From: Bacteroidales bacterium
Lineage (GTDB): Bacteria; Bacteroidota; Bacteroidia; Bacteroidales; WCHB1-69
Reading direction: 5' to 3'
DNA length: 64,000 nucleotides
NCBI GenBank assembly: GCA_017540505.1
Contig: JAFYAW010000030.1
Span: 124,001-188,000 of the forward strand
Shown here: positions 46,967-55,438 of the stretch, one piece after another
How positions within the stretch are numbered: the stretch's first letter is position 1
Layout: each line of letters starts with the position of its first letter
Translations under genes and position numbers: made by a program
The notes under the pieces: generated by a model
Database searches by the model: none
Told to the model about the DNA's origin: nothing
Seen by the model: only the letters and a program-made list of their open reading frames with translations

Positions 46967-48358
46967 TTATCCTTTCCGGAAAACGATCCAGTTGGTGGTG
47001 AAATTGTGCGTGTGCGGGAACAGTTCCTGTACATGGTTGTGGTTGTCGCGGTACCAGGAATGGTTCCATCCGGGTCCCATGTCCATGTAGAGGGCCTCCT
47101 GCATGCCGTAGTCGGTCAGCTGCTTCACAAACTGGGCGTATGGGATTTTCTCCTGCGAGTCGGCGATGCAGACCTTGCCGTCTTTGAGGCATAATGCGCG
47201 GTAGTAGTTATCGTTTTTGCGCCATAAAGGCCGTGTTTTGCCTTTGTGGATAATGCAGACCTGACAGAAGCCCATGCCGCCACGCCGGGCTGCCAGCTGC
47301 AAGGCGTTGTTGATATGAGTGGTCAGGAACTGCGGCTGATGATCATACCATACGAAACATCCGGTGTTCTTGTCGCACTCATATCCCTTGTAGAACGTTC
47401 CGCCCGACACATGGTCGCCAGCGATGTTCTGATGGCGGAACACACGAAGCTCCTCGCCCGTGAAGGCCGCCTCCGCACAGAAGATGACATCCGAATCCTC
47501 GGCGGTGGGCATCATGCCACATACGAGATCAATACTCTCATATTGCGGATAGAATACGTTAAGACCGTTCGCCGTGTCGCAAAGGATGTTGATGGTGCGC
47601 CGCAAGGCCGTGTCCGTGTTCCGCGACTGCACCATGACGGTCAGGAAGGCCAGCATCTGTTCCGTGCCGTGGAAGGTGTTCAGATCCACATCGCCTTTGG
47701 CCCAAGGGAAGCGCGCATTATGCTGGTACTGCCAGAAAAGGTAGGGCTGCCCGATGTTCGGCTGTCCATTCAGGGAGCAGATCCAAAGCGGATTCTTGGG
47801 GAATTTATTCTGGATGTATTTCCTGTATCCGTCCAAGTTGGTGTAAATCATCACTTTGTTTTTGCTGATAGCTTCAAAGCGACGGATGAAGTCTTCAATC
47901 ACCTGAATGCGCTGTTGTGTGCTCTTGTCCGACGGGTTGCTCCAGTCTTCCACGTCCACCACGGGCATCAGGTCGTAGGATTTGCTGCGTATGACCTCGT
48001 AGAAATGGTCGGCCTGTCGGCTGCCATCCTCGTTGAAGCGCAGGAAATGGTAGAAGCCCACGGGCAGATCGGTCTGCAGCATGACCTCCCGATGATGGCG
48101 GGGCATCAGCGTGTCGATGCCGTCCACACCCATCGTGGCCCGCATATAGACGAAGCGGATGCTGTCTTGCGATGCCCGTTTGAAATCCACCGCCCCCGTG
48201 TAGGAGGAGATGTCAATACCCGTCATGGGGTGCTCGAAAACAACAGGAGCCGCATTGCGGTGCAGATGTTTATAGATGAGGAATCCCACTCCAGCACATA
48301 AGAACAGGAACACTGTCAGGGAAAGACAGATGGCGGCGTGGCGGGATGATTTCCTCAT
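46967..48358 (-). CDS. GH25 muramidase-like domain fused to phosphodiester-glycosidase-like domain
   Basis: 463 residues. One N-terminal membrane segment or signal anchor (AAICLSLTVFLFLCAGVGFLIYKHL). Residues ~45-235 follow the GH25 lysozyme layout: GIDISSYTGAVDFKRASQDSIRFVYMRATMG, then DLPVGFYHFLRFN and DLMPVVDVEDWS with the acidic DVED cluster, and IYTNLDGYRKYI, in part. Residues ~290-463 resemble NAGPA-type phosphodiester glycosidases: GFCQVCIIHKGKTRPLWR, KDGKVCIADSQEKIPYAQFVKQL, and EALYMDMGPGWNHSWYRD. The combination suggests action on peptidoglycan or a cell-wall-linked glycan in the periplasm (inference). Confidence 0.78.
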   Translation of the reverse strand: MRKSSRHAAICLSLTVFLFLCAGVGFLIYKHLHRNAAPVVFEHPMTGIDISSYTGAVDFKRASQDSIRFVYMRATMGVDGIDTLMPRHHREVMLQTDLPVGFYHFLRFNEDGSRQADHFYEVIRSKSYDLMPVVDVEDWSNPSDKSTQQRIQVIEDFIRRFEAISKNKVMIYTNLDGYRKYIQNKFPKNPLWICSLNGQPNIGQPYLFWQYQHNARFPWAKGDVDLNTFHGTEQMLAFLTVMVQSRNTDTALRRTINILCDTANGLNVFYPQYESIDLVCGMMPTAEDSDVIFCAEAAFTGEELRVFRHQNIAGDHVSGGTFYKGYECDKNTGCFVWYDHQPQFLTTHINNALQLAARRGGMGFCQVCIIHKGKTRPLWRKNDNYYRALCLKDGKVCIADSQEKIPYAQFVKQLTDYGMQEALYMDMGPGWNHSWYRDNHNHVQELFPHTHNFTTNWIVFRKG

Positions 48359-48361
48359 GGG

Positions 48362-49351
48362 CTATTGCATGAATTTCTGTTGTACCAGTTGGGCGATCTG
48401 GATGGCATTGGTGGCGGCACCCTTGCGGAGGTTGTCGCTCACCACCCAGAGGTTCAGCGTCTTAGGCTGGGTGTAATCCCGACGGATGCGGCCCACGAAC
48501 ACATCGTCCTTATCTTCGGAAAACAGCGGCATGGGATAGACGTTGTTCGCCGGGTCGTCCTGGATGGTTACGCCGGGCATCTCGCCGAGCAGCTTGTAGA
48601 TGTCATCAATTTCGTATTCGTTATAGAATTCCACGTTCACCGCTTCGGAGTGGCCACCCGTCACCGGTACGCGCACCACAGTGGCCGTAACCTGAATGTC
48701 AGGGTCACCCAAGATCTTGCGTGTTTCGTTGAGCAGCTTGGTCTCCTCCGTCGTGTAACCGTTCTCCTCGAATGAGCCGCCGTGGGGGAAGAGGTTCATG
48801 TCGATGGGGTAGGGATAGGCCTTCTCGCACGCCTCTCCCGCCCGCTCTTTGGCCAGCTGGTTGACGGCCTTCATGCCCGTGCCCGTAATGGACTGGTAGG
48901 TGGATACAACGACACGTTTGATTTTGTATTTCCAATGGAGCGGTGCTAAAGCCATCACCATTGCGATGGTCGAGCAGTTTGGGTTGGCGATGATTTTGTC
49001 GTCTTTTTTCAGGATTCCACCGTTAATCTCCGGCACCACCAACGGTATGTTCGGGTCACTGCGCCAGGCGGAGGAATTGTCGATGACAAAGGTCCCGTTT
49101 TTTGCGAACAGTGGCGCATATTGCAGCGAAGGACCGCTGCCAGCCGAGAAGATTGCAATGTCCGGAACTGCTGCAATGGCATTTTCCACCGAGATCACAT
49201 TACACTCTTTTCCCGCAAAGGTCACCTTTTTGCCTACCGACTTGGCAGAGGCAGCAGGTAGGAATTCACATTGACCGAAACCTCTTTCTTCTAACACTTT
49301 ACGCATTTTACTGCCCACCAGGCCAGTGGCACCAACTAAAGCGATTTTCAT
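48362..49351 (-). CDS. asd: Aspartate-semialdehyde dehydrogenase
   Basis: 329 residues. It reduces aspartyl phosphate to aspartate semialdehyde for Lys, Thr, Met and diaminopimelate synthesis. MKIALVGATGLVGSKMRKVLEERGF is the NADP fold; NPNCSTIAMVMAL contains the catalytic Cys; VSTYQSITGTGMKAV, then VPVTGGHSEAVNVEF with the catalytic His follow. Length and motif spacing fit the Gram-positive/Bacteroidetes branch. Its start is divergent from the lamin-tail gene with the -7 boxes almost touching. It lies 3 nt upstream of the start of the GH25 gene's stop side (same strand, next gene begins after a short gap). Confidence 0.94.
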   Translation of the reverse strand: MKIALVGATGLVGSKMRKVLEERGFGQCEFLPAASAKSVGKKVTFAGKECNVISVENAIAAVPDIAIFSAGSGPSLQYAPLFAKNGTFVIDNSSAWRSDPNIPLVVPEINGGILKKDDKIIANPNCSTIAMVMALAPLHWKYKIKRVVVSTYQSITGTGMKAVNQLAKERAGEACEKAYPYPIDMNLFPHGGSFEENGYTTEETKLLNETRKILGDPDIQVTATVVRVPVTGGHSEAVNVEFYNEYEIDDIYKLLGEMPGVTIQDDPANNVYPMPLFSEDKDDVFVGRIRRDYTQPKTLNLWVVSDNLRKGAATNAIQIAQLVQQKFMQ

Positions 49352-49403
49352 AATGTTTTAGATTATTATTGAAAAATATTAACAGAATAATATTGTTACC
49401 ATG

Positions 49404-49420
49404 CAAAAGTAGTATTTTTG
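49404..49420. promoter_or_regulatory. Back-to-back -7 boxes of asd and the lamin-tail gene
   Basis: TACTTTTG on the minus strand (49404-49411) and TATTTTTG on the plus strand (49413-49420) are 1 bp apart, so the two promoters compete for the same DNA. Confidence 0.6.
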
Positions 49421-49442
49421 TTTTCTGAAAAACAGAGGGGAA

Positions 49443-51179
49443 ATGAAAGAAATTAACAACGGAAATTGGATTACGTGTATGCTGTGCGGGTTGTTTCTTT
49501 TAATGGGATATGCAGGAAGGGCCCAGACGGAAATGGAACGGTATGATGTGGTGATCAGCGAGGTGATGGCCGATCCGTCGCCCGAGGTGGGCTTGCCAGC
49601 GGTGGAATATGTGGAGTTGTACAACCGGACCTCCCGCCCGTGCCAATTGCGGGGATGGTCGTTGCAGATCGGCACAACCACAAAAGAATTGCCTGATTTT
49701 TTGTTAGATAGTATGGGCTTTGTCACCATTATCGCCAAGAAAAACGAATCGCTATGGATGCCCATCTGTCCGAATCATATAATATTGTCATCGTTGAGCA
49801 TCACGGATGGTGGGCAGCAGATTATACTATATGATAATCTCAAACGTGTGATCCATGCCCTCTTTTTTAGAAAAGAATGGCATTCCGAGCCGGTGAAGCG
49901 TGACGGTGGCTGGTCGTTGGAGATGAAGGATACGGATTTGCCCTGCTGGGGAGCGGACAATTGGGACTCGTCGGTGGATGAATCCGGAGGGACACCGGGG
50001 CGTGCCAATTCGATTCGGCAATCCTTGGAAGATGCTAGTCCGCCGGAGATGGAACGCATCACATTGCTGGACAGCTTGACGGTACGGGTGTTTTTCTCCG
50101 AACCGATAAGCATTTTGGATGTGACAGGGGATGAGTTATTTTCAATAACACCGACACTTACGATTAAAGAGGTGCGGGAAGTTCCGCCGTTCTTTTCCGC
50201 CTTGGATGTTTCCGTGTCGTCACCGCCTCACCCGACCACCCTGTATCGCTTGGAGGGCAGTAGCCGGATCCGGGATTGTGCATACAACCGTTTTGCAGAT
50301 GGCGACGGCCTGCCTTTCGGACGCCCCGTCATGCCTGCAATGGGAGATATAATCATTAACGAGGTGCTCTCGCATCCGTTTGACGGGACTGACGCCGATT
50401 TTGTGGAAATCTTCAATAAATCCTCGTATATTGTAGATTTAAAAGATGTTAGAATAGGATCAGGTGGCGACACGATGCCGCTGAAATCAGTGGGTGCGTC
50501 CAATGGGTTCCAACTGATGCCGGGAGCCTATTGTGCGTTGTGCAAGAATCGTCGGCTAACGCAACGGCAATATTATTGCCGTAATCCGGATGCCCTCCAT
50601 TCGTGTGATTCATTGCCGGCATTCGCCAATGCCAATGGGGTGGTTTTCCTGACAACTCGGTCGTTACGTATGTTGGACCGTTTGGCTTACGATGAAAAAA
50701 TGCACTTTTCGGGACTAACCTCCACCGAGGGCGTGAGTTTGGAGCGGGTTCATGCCGACCGGCCCACGCAGGATCCGGGCAATTGGCATTCGGCCTCCTC
50801 ATCGGTGGGCTTTGCCACCCCGGGATATCAGAACTCGCAGGATGGTTCGGAGGAATCCTCTGACGCTCTTGCAATCAGTCCAGAGGTGATTTCGCCGGAC
50901 AATGACGGTTTTGAGGATTTTGCGGAGATACAGCTGACTTTTGAGGATTTGGAAAACCAGGTTTCCATCCAAGTCTTTAACCATAAAGGGATTCTAGTCA
51001 GGCAGTTGCTGAACAACGCCCCTTGTGGTCAGGAACTGATGTGCCGATGGGAGGGAGAGGACGAAGTGGGCAACCCGGTACCGACGGGCATGTATGCTGT
51101 GGTTGTGCGATGGTGGAACGCCCAAAGCCGACGCACACACTCGCTGCGCAAGGTGGTGTCGGTCTATCGACCGCGCTAA
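49443..51179 (+). CDS. Secreted protein with two lamin-tail domains and a C-terminal FlgD-like/gliding domain
   Basis: 578 residues. A signal peptide (ITCMLCGLFLLMGYAGRAQ) is followed by a lamin-tail domain: VVISEVMADPSPEVGLPAVEYVELYNRT...GWSLQIG, in part. A second one near residue 300 begins IIINEVLSHPFDGTDADFVEIFNKS. Between them is an Ig-like stretch, and the last ~85 residues (VISPDNDGFEDFAEIQLTFEDL...NPVPTGMYAVVVRW) resemble the gliding-motility/FlgD-like C-terminal domains that T9SS-exported proteins often carry. Likely a cell-surface adhesin or structural protein; substrate unknown. Confidence 0.85.
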   Translation: MKEINNGNWITCMLCGLFLLMGYAGRAQTEMERYDVVISEVMADPSPEVGLPAVEYVELYNRTSRPCQLRGWSLQIGTTTKELPDFLLDSMGFVTIIAKKNESLWMPICPNHIILSSLSITDGGQQIILYDNLKRVIHALFFRKEWHSEPVKRDGGWSLEMKDTDLPCWGADNWDSSVDESGGTPGRANSIRQSLEDASPPEMERITLLDSLTVRVFFSEPISILDVTGDELFSITPTLTIKEVREVPPFFSALDVSVSSPPHPTTLYRLEGSSRIRDCAYNRFADGDGLPFGRPVMPAMGDIIINEVLSHPFDGTDADFVEIFNKSSYIVDLKDVRIGSGGDTMPLKSVGASNGFQLMPGAYCALCKNRRLTQRQYYCRNPDALHSCDSLPAFANANGVVFLTTRSLRMLDRLAYDEKMHFSGLTSTEGVSLERVHADRPTQDPGNWHSASSSVGFATPGYQNSQDGSEESSDALAISPEVISPDNDGFEDFAEIQLTFEDLENQVSIQVFNHKGILVRQLLNNAPCGQELMCRWEGEDEVGNPVPTGMYAVVVRWWNAQSRRTHSLRKVVSVYRPR

Positions 51180-51198
51180 CCAAGTCGGTAACGCTTTC

Positions 51199-51894
51199 TT
51201 AAGCGCTGCGTTTCATGGCAGCGATGGAGAGGAAGAGGCCAAGGATCACACTGCACAGAGCGGCGAACAGCACCTGCATGTCCTGCGGCAGGCAGAAGGT
51301 GAGCGTATGGGCCGGAATCCAGAATAAAGGAATGGTCTTCTTGAAGACAAAGCCCCATTGTACGCCCCAGTCCATCTGGGTGATATACTGTTTGACAGGC
51401 ATGGGTTTCACTAATGCGGACAACCGTCCATCGTGGGCGGCGATGTGCATGTCGCAAATCTTGTGCACAGTCATGAAGACGGGTGCGAATGCGGTGTTCA
51501 TCATCACGCTGATGCAGAAGGCTCCGAGCAGCTTCAACCCGGAGAACGACCCGTTCATGGCCGCACTGATGCCGGAAAAGGCCTGATAACGCTCCATGAA
51601 ACCTGGGATGCCAATACGGAACACACTCATAGCCAAGGCAATCCACATGCCAAGAAGTCCCCAGACTATGAATTTGGGCAGCAAGCCGAACCCTTTGTGG
51701 TAATATTGCCCGTTTTTGATGCGGTTACCGAGCATTTCCCCGAAAGTGGCCAGAATTCCAAATTTCAGGAATGCCATCCACAATGGGAAATTTTTGTTGC
51801 CGGCGCAATAGGCATCATAAACGGCGTCGAACAGGAAAAAAGGGGCTAGGAACACCACCACAATGGCGATGACAATAAAATCACTCTTTTTCAT
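51199..51894 (-). CDS. Polytopic membrane protein, Mpv17/PMP22-like in layout
   Basis: 231 residues with four to six membrane segments: IVIAIVVVFLAPFFLFDAVY, MAFLKFGILATFGEMLG, LPKFIVWGLLGMWIALAMSVF, LLGAFCISVMMNTAFAPVFM, IPLFWIPAHTLTFCL and LFAALCSVILGLFLSIAAM. The WGLLGMWIA...PGFMERY...FSGLKLLGAFCISVMMNTAF... GWVFKK-like (GFVFKKTIPLFWIPAHTLTF) order resembles Mpv17/PMP22 family proteins, which end with a W-P-x-x-x-x-x-NF-like motif; here WIPAHTLTFCL. The match is moderate. It lies 48 nt after cysS on the same strand. Confidence 0.65.
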   Translation of the reverse strand: MKKSDFIVIAIVVVFLAPFFLFDAVYDAYCAGNKNFPLWMAFLKFGILATFGEMLGNRIKNGQYYHKGFGLLPKFIVWGLLGMWIALAMSVFRIGIPGFMERYQAFSGISAAMNGSFSGLKLLGAFCISVMMNTAFAPVFMTVHKICDMHIAAHDGRLSALVKPMPVKQYITQMDWGVQWGFVFKKTIPLFWIPAHTLTFCLPQDMQVLFAALCSVILGLFLSIAAMKRSA

Positions 51895-51942
51895 AGGGCG
51901 TTATTTGTATCGGGATAAAGGAACAATCAGTGAATACGGGTA

Positions 51943-53430
51943 TTACAAACTCCATTCAGCACCATCCTTCGTATCCTTGACAGTGATGCCGGCCTCTTTG
52001 AGCTCGTCGCGGATCTTGTCGGAGATGGCCCAGTTCTTGTTGGCTTTGGCATCCTGGCGGATAGAGAGCACGAGGTCCATCACCTTGTTCATGGCTTCGC
52101 TGTATTTGTCGGCCACATTTGCGGTTTCCGGCTTCATGCCTAAGATGTCGAAGAAAAAGGTGCGATAGGTCTGGGCCAGGAGGGCGATATCCTCGGCTGT
52201 CAGTGCAAGATGGCCGTCCTTGACGGCATTGATGATACGGGCGGCTTCGAAGAGTTCGGCGATGACCTTGGGCGTGTTGAAGTCGTCGTTCATGGCCTCG
52301 TAGCAGCGCTCCACCCATTCGGCAATGTTCTCGTCAGATTTGTCGGAGGCTTTGAGTTTGTCGAGATGCCGTTCGGCGGCATACAGCTTCTCCATGCCCT
52401 TTTCGGCGGATTGGAGAGCCTCGTTGCTGAAATCAACCGTGCCACGGTAATGAGCCTGGAGCACGAAGTAACGGATGGTCATCGGGGAGTAAGCCTGCGT
52501 GAGCATCGGATGCGAGCCCGTGAAGAACTCGTTGAGGGTGATGAAGTTGCCCAATGACTTGCCCATCTTCTGGCCGTTGATGGTGATCATATTGTTGTGC
52601 ATCCAGTAGCGCACAGAGCTCTTGCCGTTGGCCACGGTACTCTGGCACACTTCGGATTCGTGGTGCGGGAACAGCAGGTCCATGCCGCCGCCGTGGATGT
52701 CGAATTGTTCGCCTAAGTATTTGGTGCTCATAGCCGTACACTCGATATGCCAGCCGGGGAAGCCCACGCTCCACGGCGAGTTCCAACGCATGATGTGCTC
52801 GGGAGCGGCCTTTTTCCAGAGGGCGAAGTCGGCGGGATTGTGCTTCTCGCTCTGGCCGTCCAGCTCGCGGGTGTTGGCAATCAGCTCGCTCAGCACGCGG
52901 CCCGAGAGCTTGCCATAGCCGAAAGCCTTGTCGAATTTCTCCACATCAAAATAGACGGAACCTTCCGACACGTAAGCATAGCCCTTGTCAAGGATTTTCT
53001 GCACCATCTCAATCTGTTCGATGATGTGGCCAGAAGCGCGCGGCTCAATGGAGGGCCCTTTCACGTTGAGAGCCTCCATGGCATGGTGGTAGCTGTCCAT
53101 ATAGTATTGGGCCACCTCCATGGGTTCCAGCTCCTCCAAACGGGCCTTCTTGGCAATCTTGTCCTCTCCCTCGTCGGCGTCGTGTTCCAGATGGCCCACG
53201 TCGGTGATATTGCGCACGTAACGTACCTTATAGCCGATGTGGGTGAGATAGCGGAAGACGATGTCGAAGGTCACTGCTGGGCGCGCATGTCCCAGATGGG
53301 GCTCGCCATACACCGTGGGACCGCACACATATAAGCCCACATGGTCGGGAACAATAGGTTTGAAAAGCTCTTTACGCTTTGATAAAGTGTTGAACAATAA
53401 AACTTTGTCTTTGTTGTCGGTAGGGTTCAT
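51943..53430 (-). CDS. cysS: Cysteinyl-tRNA synthetase
   Basis: 495 residues. It charges tRNA-Cys. [25 protein letters not shown] holds the zinc-binding Cys and the HIGH motif (HLGH), [34 protein letters not shown] the second zinc/cysteine-binding region, and KMGKSLGNF the KMSKS loop; the anticodon-binding helical domain follows. The domains are complete. A TACCTTTG box (minus, 53464-53471) is 34 nt upstream of the start codon and is back to back with the aldehyde dehydrogenase promoter. Confidence 0.96.
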   Translation of the reverse strand: MNPTDNKDKVLLFNTLSKRKELFKPIVPDHVGLYVCGPTVYGEPHLGHARPAVTFDIVFRYLTHIGYKVRYVRNITDVGHLEHDADEGEDKIAKKARLEELEPMEVAQYYMDSYHHAMEALNVKGPSIEPRASGHIIEQIEMVQKILDKGYAYVSEGSVYFDVEKFDKAFGYGKLSGRVLSELIANTRELDGQSEKHNPADFALWKKAAPEHIMRWNSPWSVGFPGWHIECTAMSTKYLGEQFDIHGGGMDLLFPHHESEVCQSTVANGKSSVRYWMHNNMITINGQKMGKSLGNFITLNEFFTGSHPMLTQAYSPMTIRYFVLQAHYRGTVDFSNEALQSAEKGMEKLYAAERHLDKLKASDKSDENIAEWVERCYEAMNDDFNTPKVIAELFEAARIINAVKDGHLALTAEDIALLAQTYRTFFFDILGMKPETANVADKYSEAMNKVMDLVLSIRQDAKANKNWAISDKIRDELKEAGITVKDTKDGAEWSL

Positions 53431-53463
53431 ATAATTGTAGTGTTTAATTCAAGAATTCGGGTG

Positions 53464-53501
53464 CAAAGGTACGGAAAAATGTTGAGAATTGATTATTTTT
53501 G
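53464..53501. promoter_or_regulatory. Divergent promoters of cysS and the aldehyde dehydrogenase gene
   Basis: TACCTTTG on the minus strand (53464-53471) and TATTTTTG on the plus strand (53494-53501) are the two -7 boxes. Confidence 0.6.
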
Positions 53502-53560
53502 CGGCCAGAATAAGCATTTGTTTTAAATATAAATTATTGTCTTGAAAAAAATCGGAAAAG

Positions 53561-54979
53561 ATGCCATATACTGAACCCGAAATCCAACAAATCGTCGCTG
53601 CCCAGCGCAAGTTTTTCCGCACGGGTGCGACACTGCCTATCAAATGGAGGATTGAGCAGCTTAAGAGACTGAAGGCGGCGGTCATCGCACACGCCACCGA
53701 TTTTGAAAACGCCTTGACCGAGGACCTCGGGCGCAGCAGGGTGGAGGCTTACCTTTGTGATGTGGGCCCTATCATTGTGGAGGTCAATGAGATGATCCGT
53801 GGTCTGCGCCGCTGGGCGCGTCCCGAGACGCATTTCAGCGGCCTGATGTGCTTCCCGAGCACCATCACCAAAGTCTATAAGATGCCCTACGGTGTGTCGT
53901 TGGTCATCAGCCCGTTCAACTTCCCGATCCTGCTTACCATCGGAGTGGTGGCGGCGGCAATGTGCGGCGGAAACACCGTGGTGGTGAAGTCCAGCAGCAA
54001 GTCCTCGGCCTGCACCGCGGTGCTCAAGCGCTTCTTCGCGGAGGTCTTCCCGCCCGAATACATCACCCTCATCGATGGTGGTCACGACGTGGCGGACATG
54101 TGCCTTGCGCAGCGCTTCGACAAGATATTCTACACGGGCTCGCCCGCCGTAGGCAAGCATGTGCTGTCAGCCGCCGCCGAGAATCTGACCCCCGTAGCGT
54201 TGGAGTTGGGCGGCGAGACCGGCAACTGGTGCGTGGTGCGCAAGGATGCCGACCTCAAGGATGCGGCCCGTAAGATTGCCTTCTTCAAACTCTGCAATGC
54301 AGGACAGATCTGCATCAATATCAACCAAATAGCCGTGGAAGAAGAGGTTGCAGAGACCTTTTTAGAGGAACTCAAAGAAGCCTTTGTAGCACAGATTGGC
54401 GAGCATCCGGTTAACAATCCCGAATATCCCAAGCTCATCACAACGGCGGCCTACGACAAGTGCGCGGCCTTAGCCGACGAGTACCGCGAGCGCATCATTT
54501 TCGGCGGCGAGGGCGACCGCGAGTCGCAGCACTACGCTCCCACCATCATCTATCCGGTTGATAAAGACGAGCACATCGTGCGGCACGAGCTCTTCAACCC
54601 GCTGCTGCCTGTGGTGCCTTTTGCCGACAAGGAGGTGGACACCCTGATGGAGACCATCGCCGACCGCGAGCATCCGTTAGCCATGTATTTATTTACCAAA
54701 GATATAAAATGGGCGAAGCATGTGATGCAAACGCAGCAGTATGGTGGCGGATGTATCAACGAGGTTTGCATCCACATGATGGTGAAGGGCGTGCCCTTCA
54801 ACGGCACGGGCCATTCCGGCATGGGCGCGTACCACGGAGAATGGGGCTTCCGCGAGTTCACGCACCCGCAGACGGTCCTCAAAGGCCGCACGCACTTCAA
54901 CCTGCCCCTGCGCGAGCACCCCTACACGGGGAAGGCCGGAGAATGGAAGATGAAACTGCTGAAATGGTTTGAACGATGA
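53561..54979 (+). CDS. Aldehyde dehydrogenase (class 3-like)
   Basis: 472 residues, the length of the shorter class 3/coniferyl-type enzymes that oxidise aldehydes with NAD(P). The Rossmann opening SPFNFPILLTIGVVAAAMCGGNTVVVKSSS has the oxyanion Asn; the catalytic Glu is E215 in LELGGETG, the nucleophile is C251 in FKLCNAGQICIN (the usual N-x-G-Q-x-C). The normally conserved ELGGKSP reads ELGGETG, replacing Lys-Ser-Pro, so cofactor preference or activity may differ. The C-terminal GGGCINEVCIHM...PFNGTGHSGMGAYHGEWGFREFTHPQTVL, in part, is intact and class 3-like. Substrate unknown. Confidence 0.88.
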   Translation: MPYTEPEIQQIVAAQRKFFRTGATLPIKWRIEQLKRLKAAVIAHATDFENALTEDLGRSRVEAYLCDVGPIIVEVNEMIRGLRRWARPETHFSGLMCFPSTITKVYKMPYGVSLVISPFNFPILLTIGVVAAAMCGGNTVVVKSSSKSSACTAVLKRFFAEVFPPEYITLIDGGHDVADMCLAQRFDKIFYTGSPAVGKHVLSAAAENLTPVALELGGETGNWCVVRKDADLKDAARKIAFFKLCNAGQICININQIAVEEEVAETFLEELKEAFVAQIGEHPVNNPEYPKLITTAAYDKCAALADEYRERIIFGGEGDRESQHYAPTIIYPVDKDEHIVRHELFNPLLPVVPFADKEVDTLMETIADREHPLAMYLFTKDIKWAKHVMQTQQYGGGCINEVCIHMMVKGVPFNGTGHSGMGAYHGEWGFREFTHPQTVLKGRTHFNLPLREHPYTGKAGEWKMKLLKWFER

Positions 54980-55003
54980 TAAGGGTTACGGTTGGGAGGA
55001 CTG

Positions 55004-55336
55004 TCAGAGCATTGCTGCGGACAGCAATTTCTGGATGTATGCGTTAAGCGACATGCCGGAGGATTGTGCCGACATGGCAATTCGGGCATGAAGTTCCGGG
55101 GTGATACGAACGTTGAAAGAACCGCTGTAGGACTTGTGCAAGGGCAGATCATGTTTCTTGCAATAGTCAATATAGTCATCCACGGCTTCGTGAAAATCCG
55201 CTTCCAATTCAGGTACAGTCATACCTACGTACGTTACCAGTGCAGATTTGTCAAGGCCCAAAACCTTTCCGTATAGCGACAAATCATCCTCAACTTCAAT
55301 GGTTCCAATAAACCCTTTGTATTGCAACGTCTTCAT
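55004..55336 (-). CDS. HicB-family antitoxin-like protein, no adjacent HicA
   Basis: 110 residues from the ATG at 55336. MKTLQYKGFIGTIEVEDDLSLYGKVLGLDKSALVTYVGMTVPELEADFHEAVDDYIDYCKK matches the HicB partial-RNase-H-like fold (given in part), followed by SYSGSFNVRITPELHARIAMSAQSSGMSLNAYIQKLL, a ribbon-helix-helix DNA-binding tail. HicB normally neutralises the HicA mRNA interferase. No HicA-like small dsRBD-type gene is adjacent, so it is either a solitary regulator or has a distant partner. A TATCTTTG box (minus) is at 55360-55367. Confidence 0.85.
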   Translation of the reverse strand: MKTLQYKGFIGTIEVEDDLSLYGKVLGLDKSALVTYVGMTVPELEADFHEAVDDYIDYCKKHDLPLHKSYSGSFNVRITPELHARIAMSAQSSGMSLNAYIQKLLSAAML

Positions 55337-55359
55337 ATCCTGCAACTGAAATTTGGGTG

Positions 55360-55367
55360 CAAAGATA
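55360..55367 (-). promoter_or_regulatory. -7 box of the HicB gene
   Basis: TATCTTTG on the minus strand, 24 nt before the start codon at 55336. Confidence 0.55.
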
Positions 55368-55410
55368 CAAAATCTTTGCAATGGTCAGACGGGCACCCGT
55401 TATCTTTTCG

Positions 55411-55418
55411 TATTTTTG
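55411..55418 (+). promoter_or_regulatory. -7 box of the GH20 gene
   Basis: TATTTTTG, 21 nt before the ATG at 55439. An in-frame start further upstream would lie across this box and is rejected. Confidence 0.55.
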
Positions 55419-55438
55419 CATTTTCTTTATTCCAGATT

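Noticed and set aside
47246..48301. A 351-residue open frame on the plus strand opposite the GH25 fusion.
   Set aside because: Antisense artefact of codon bias; the minus-strand gene has recognised domains.
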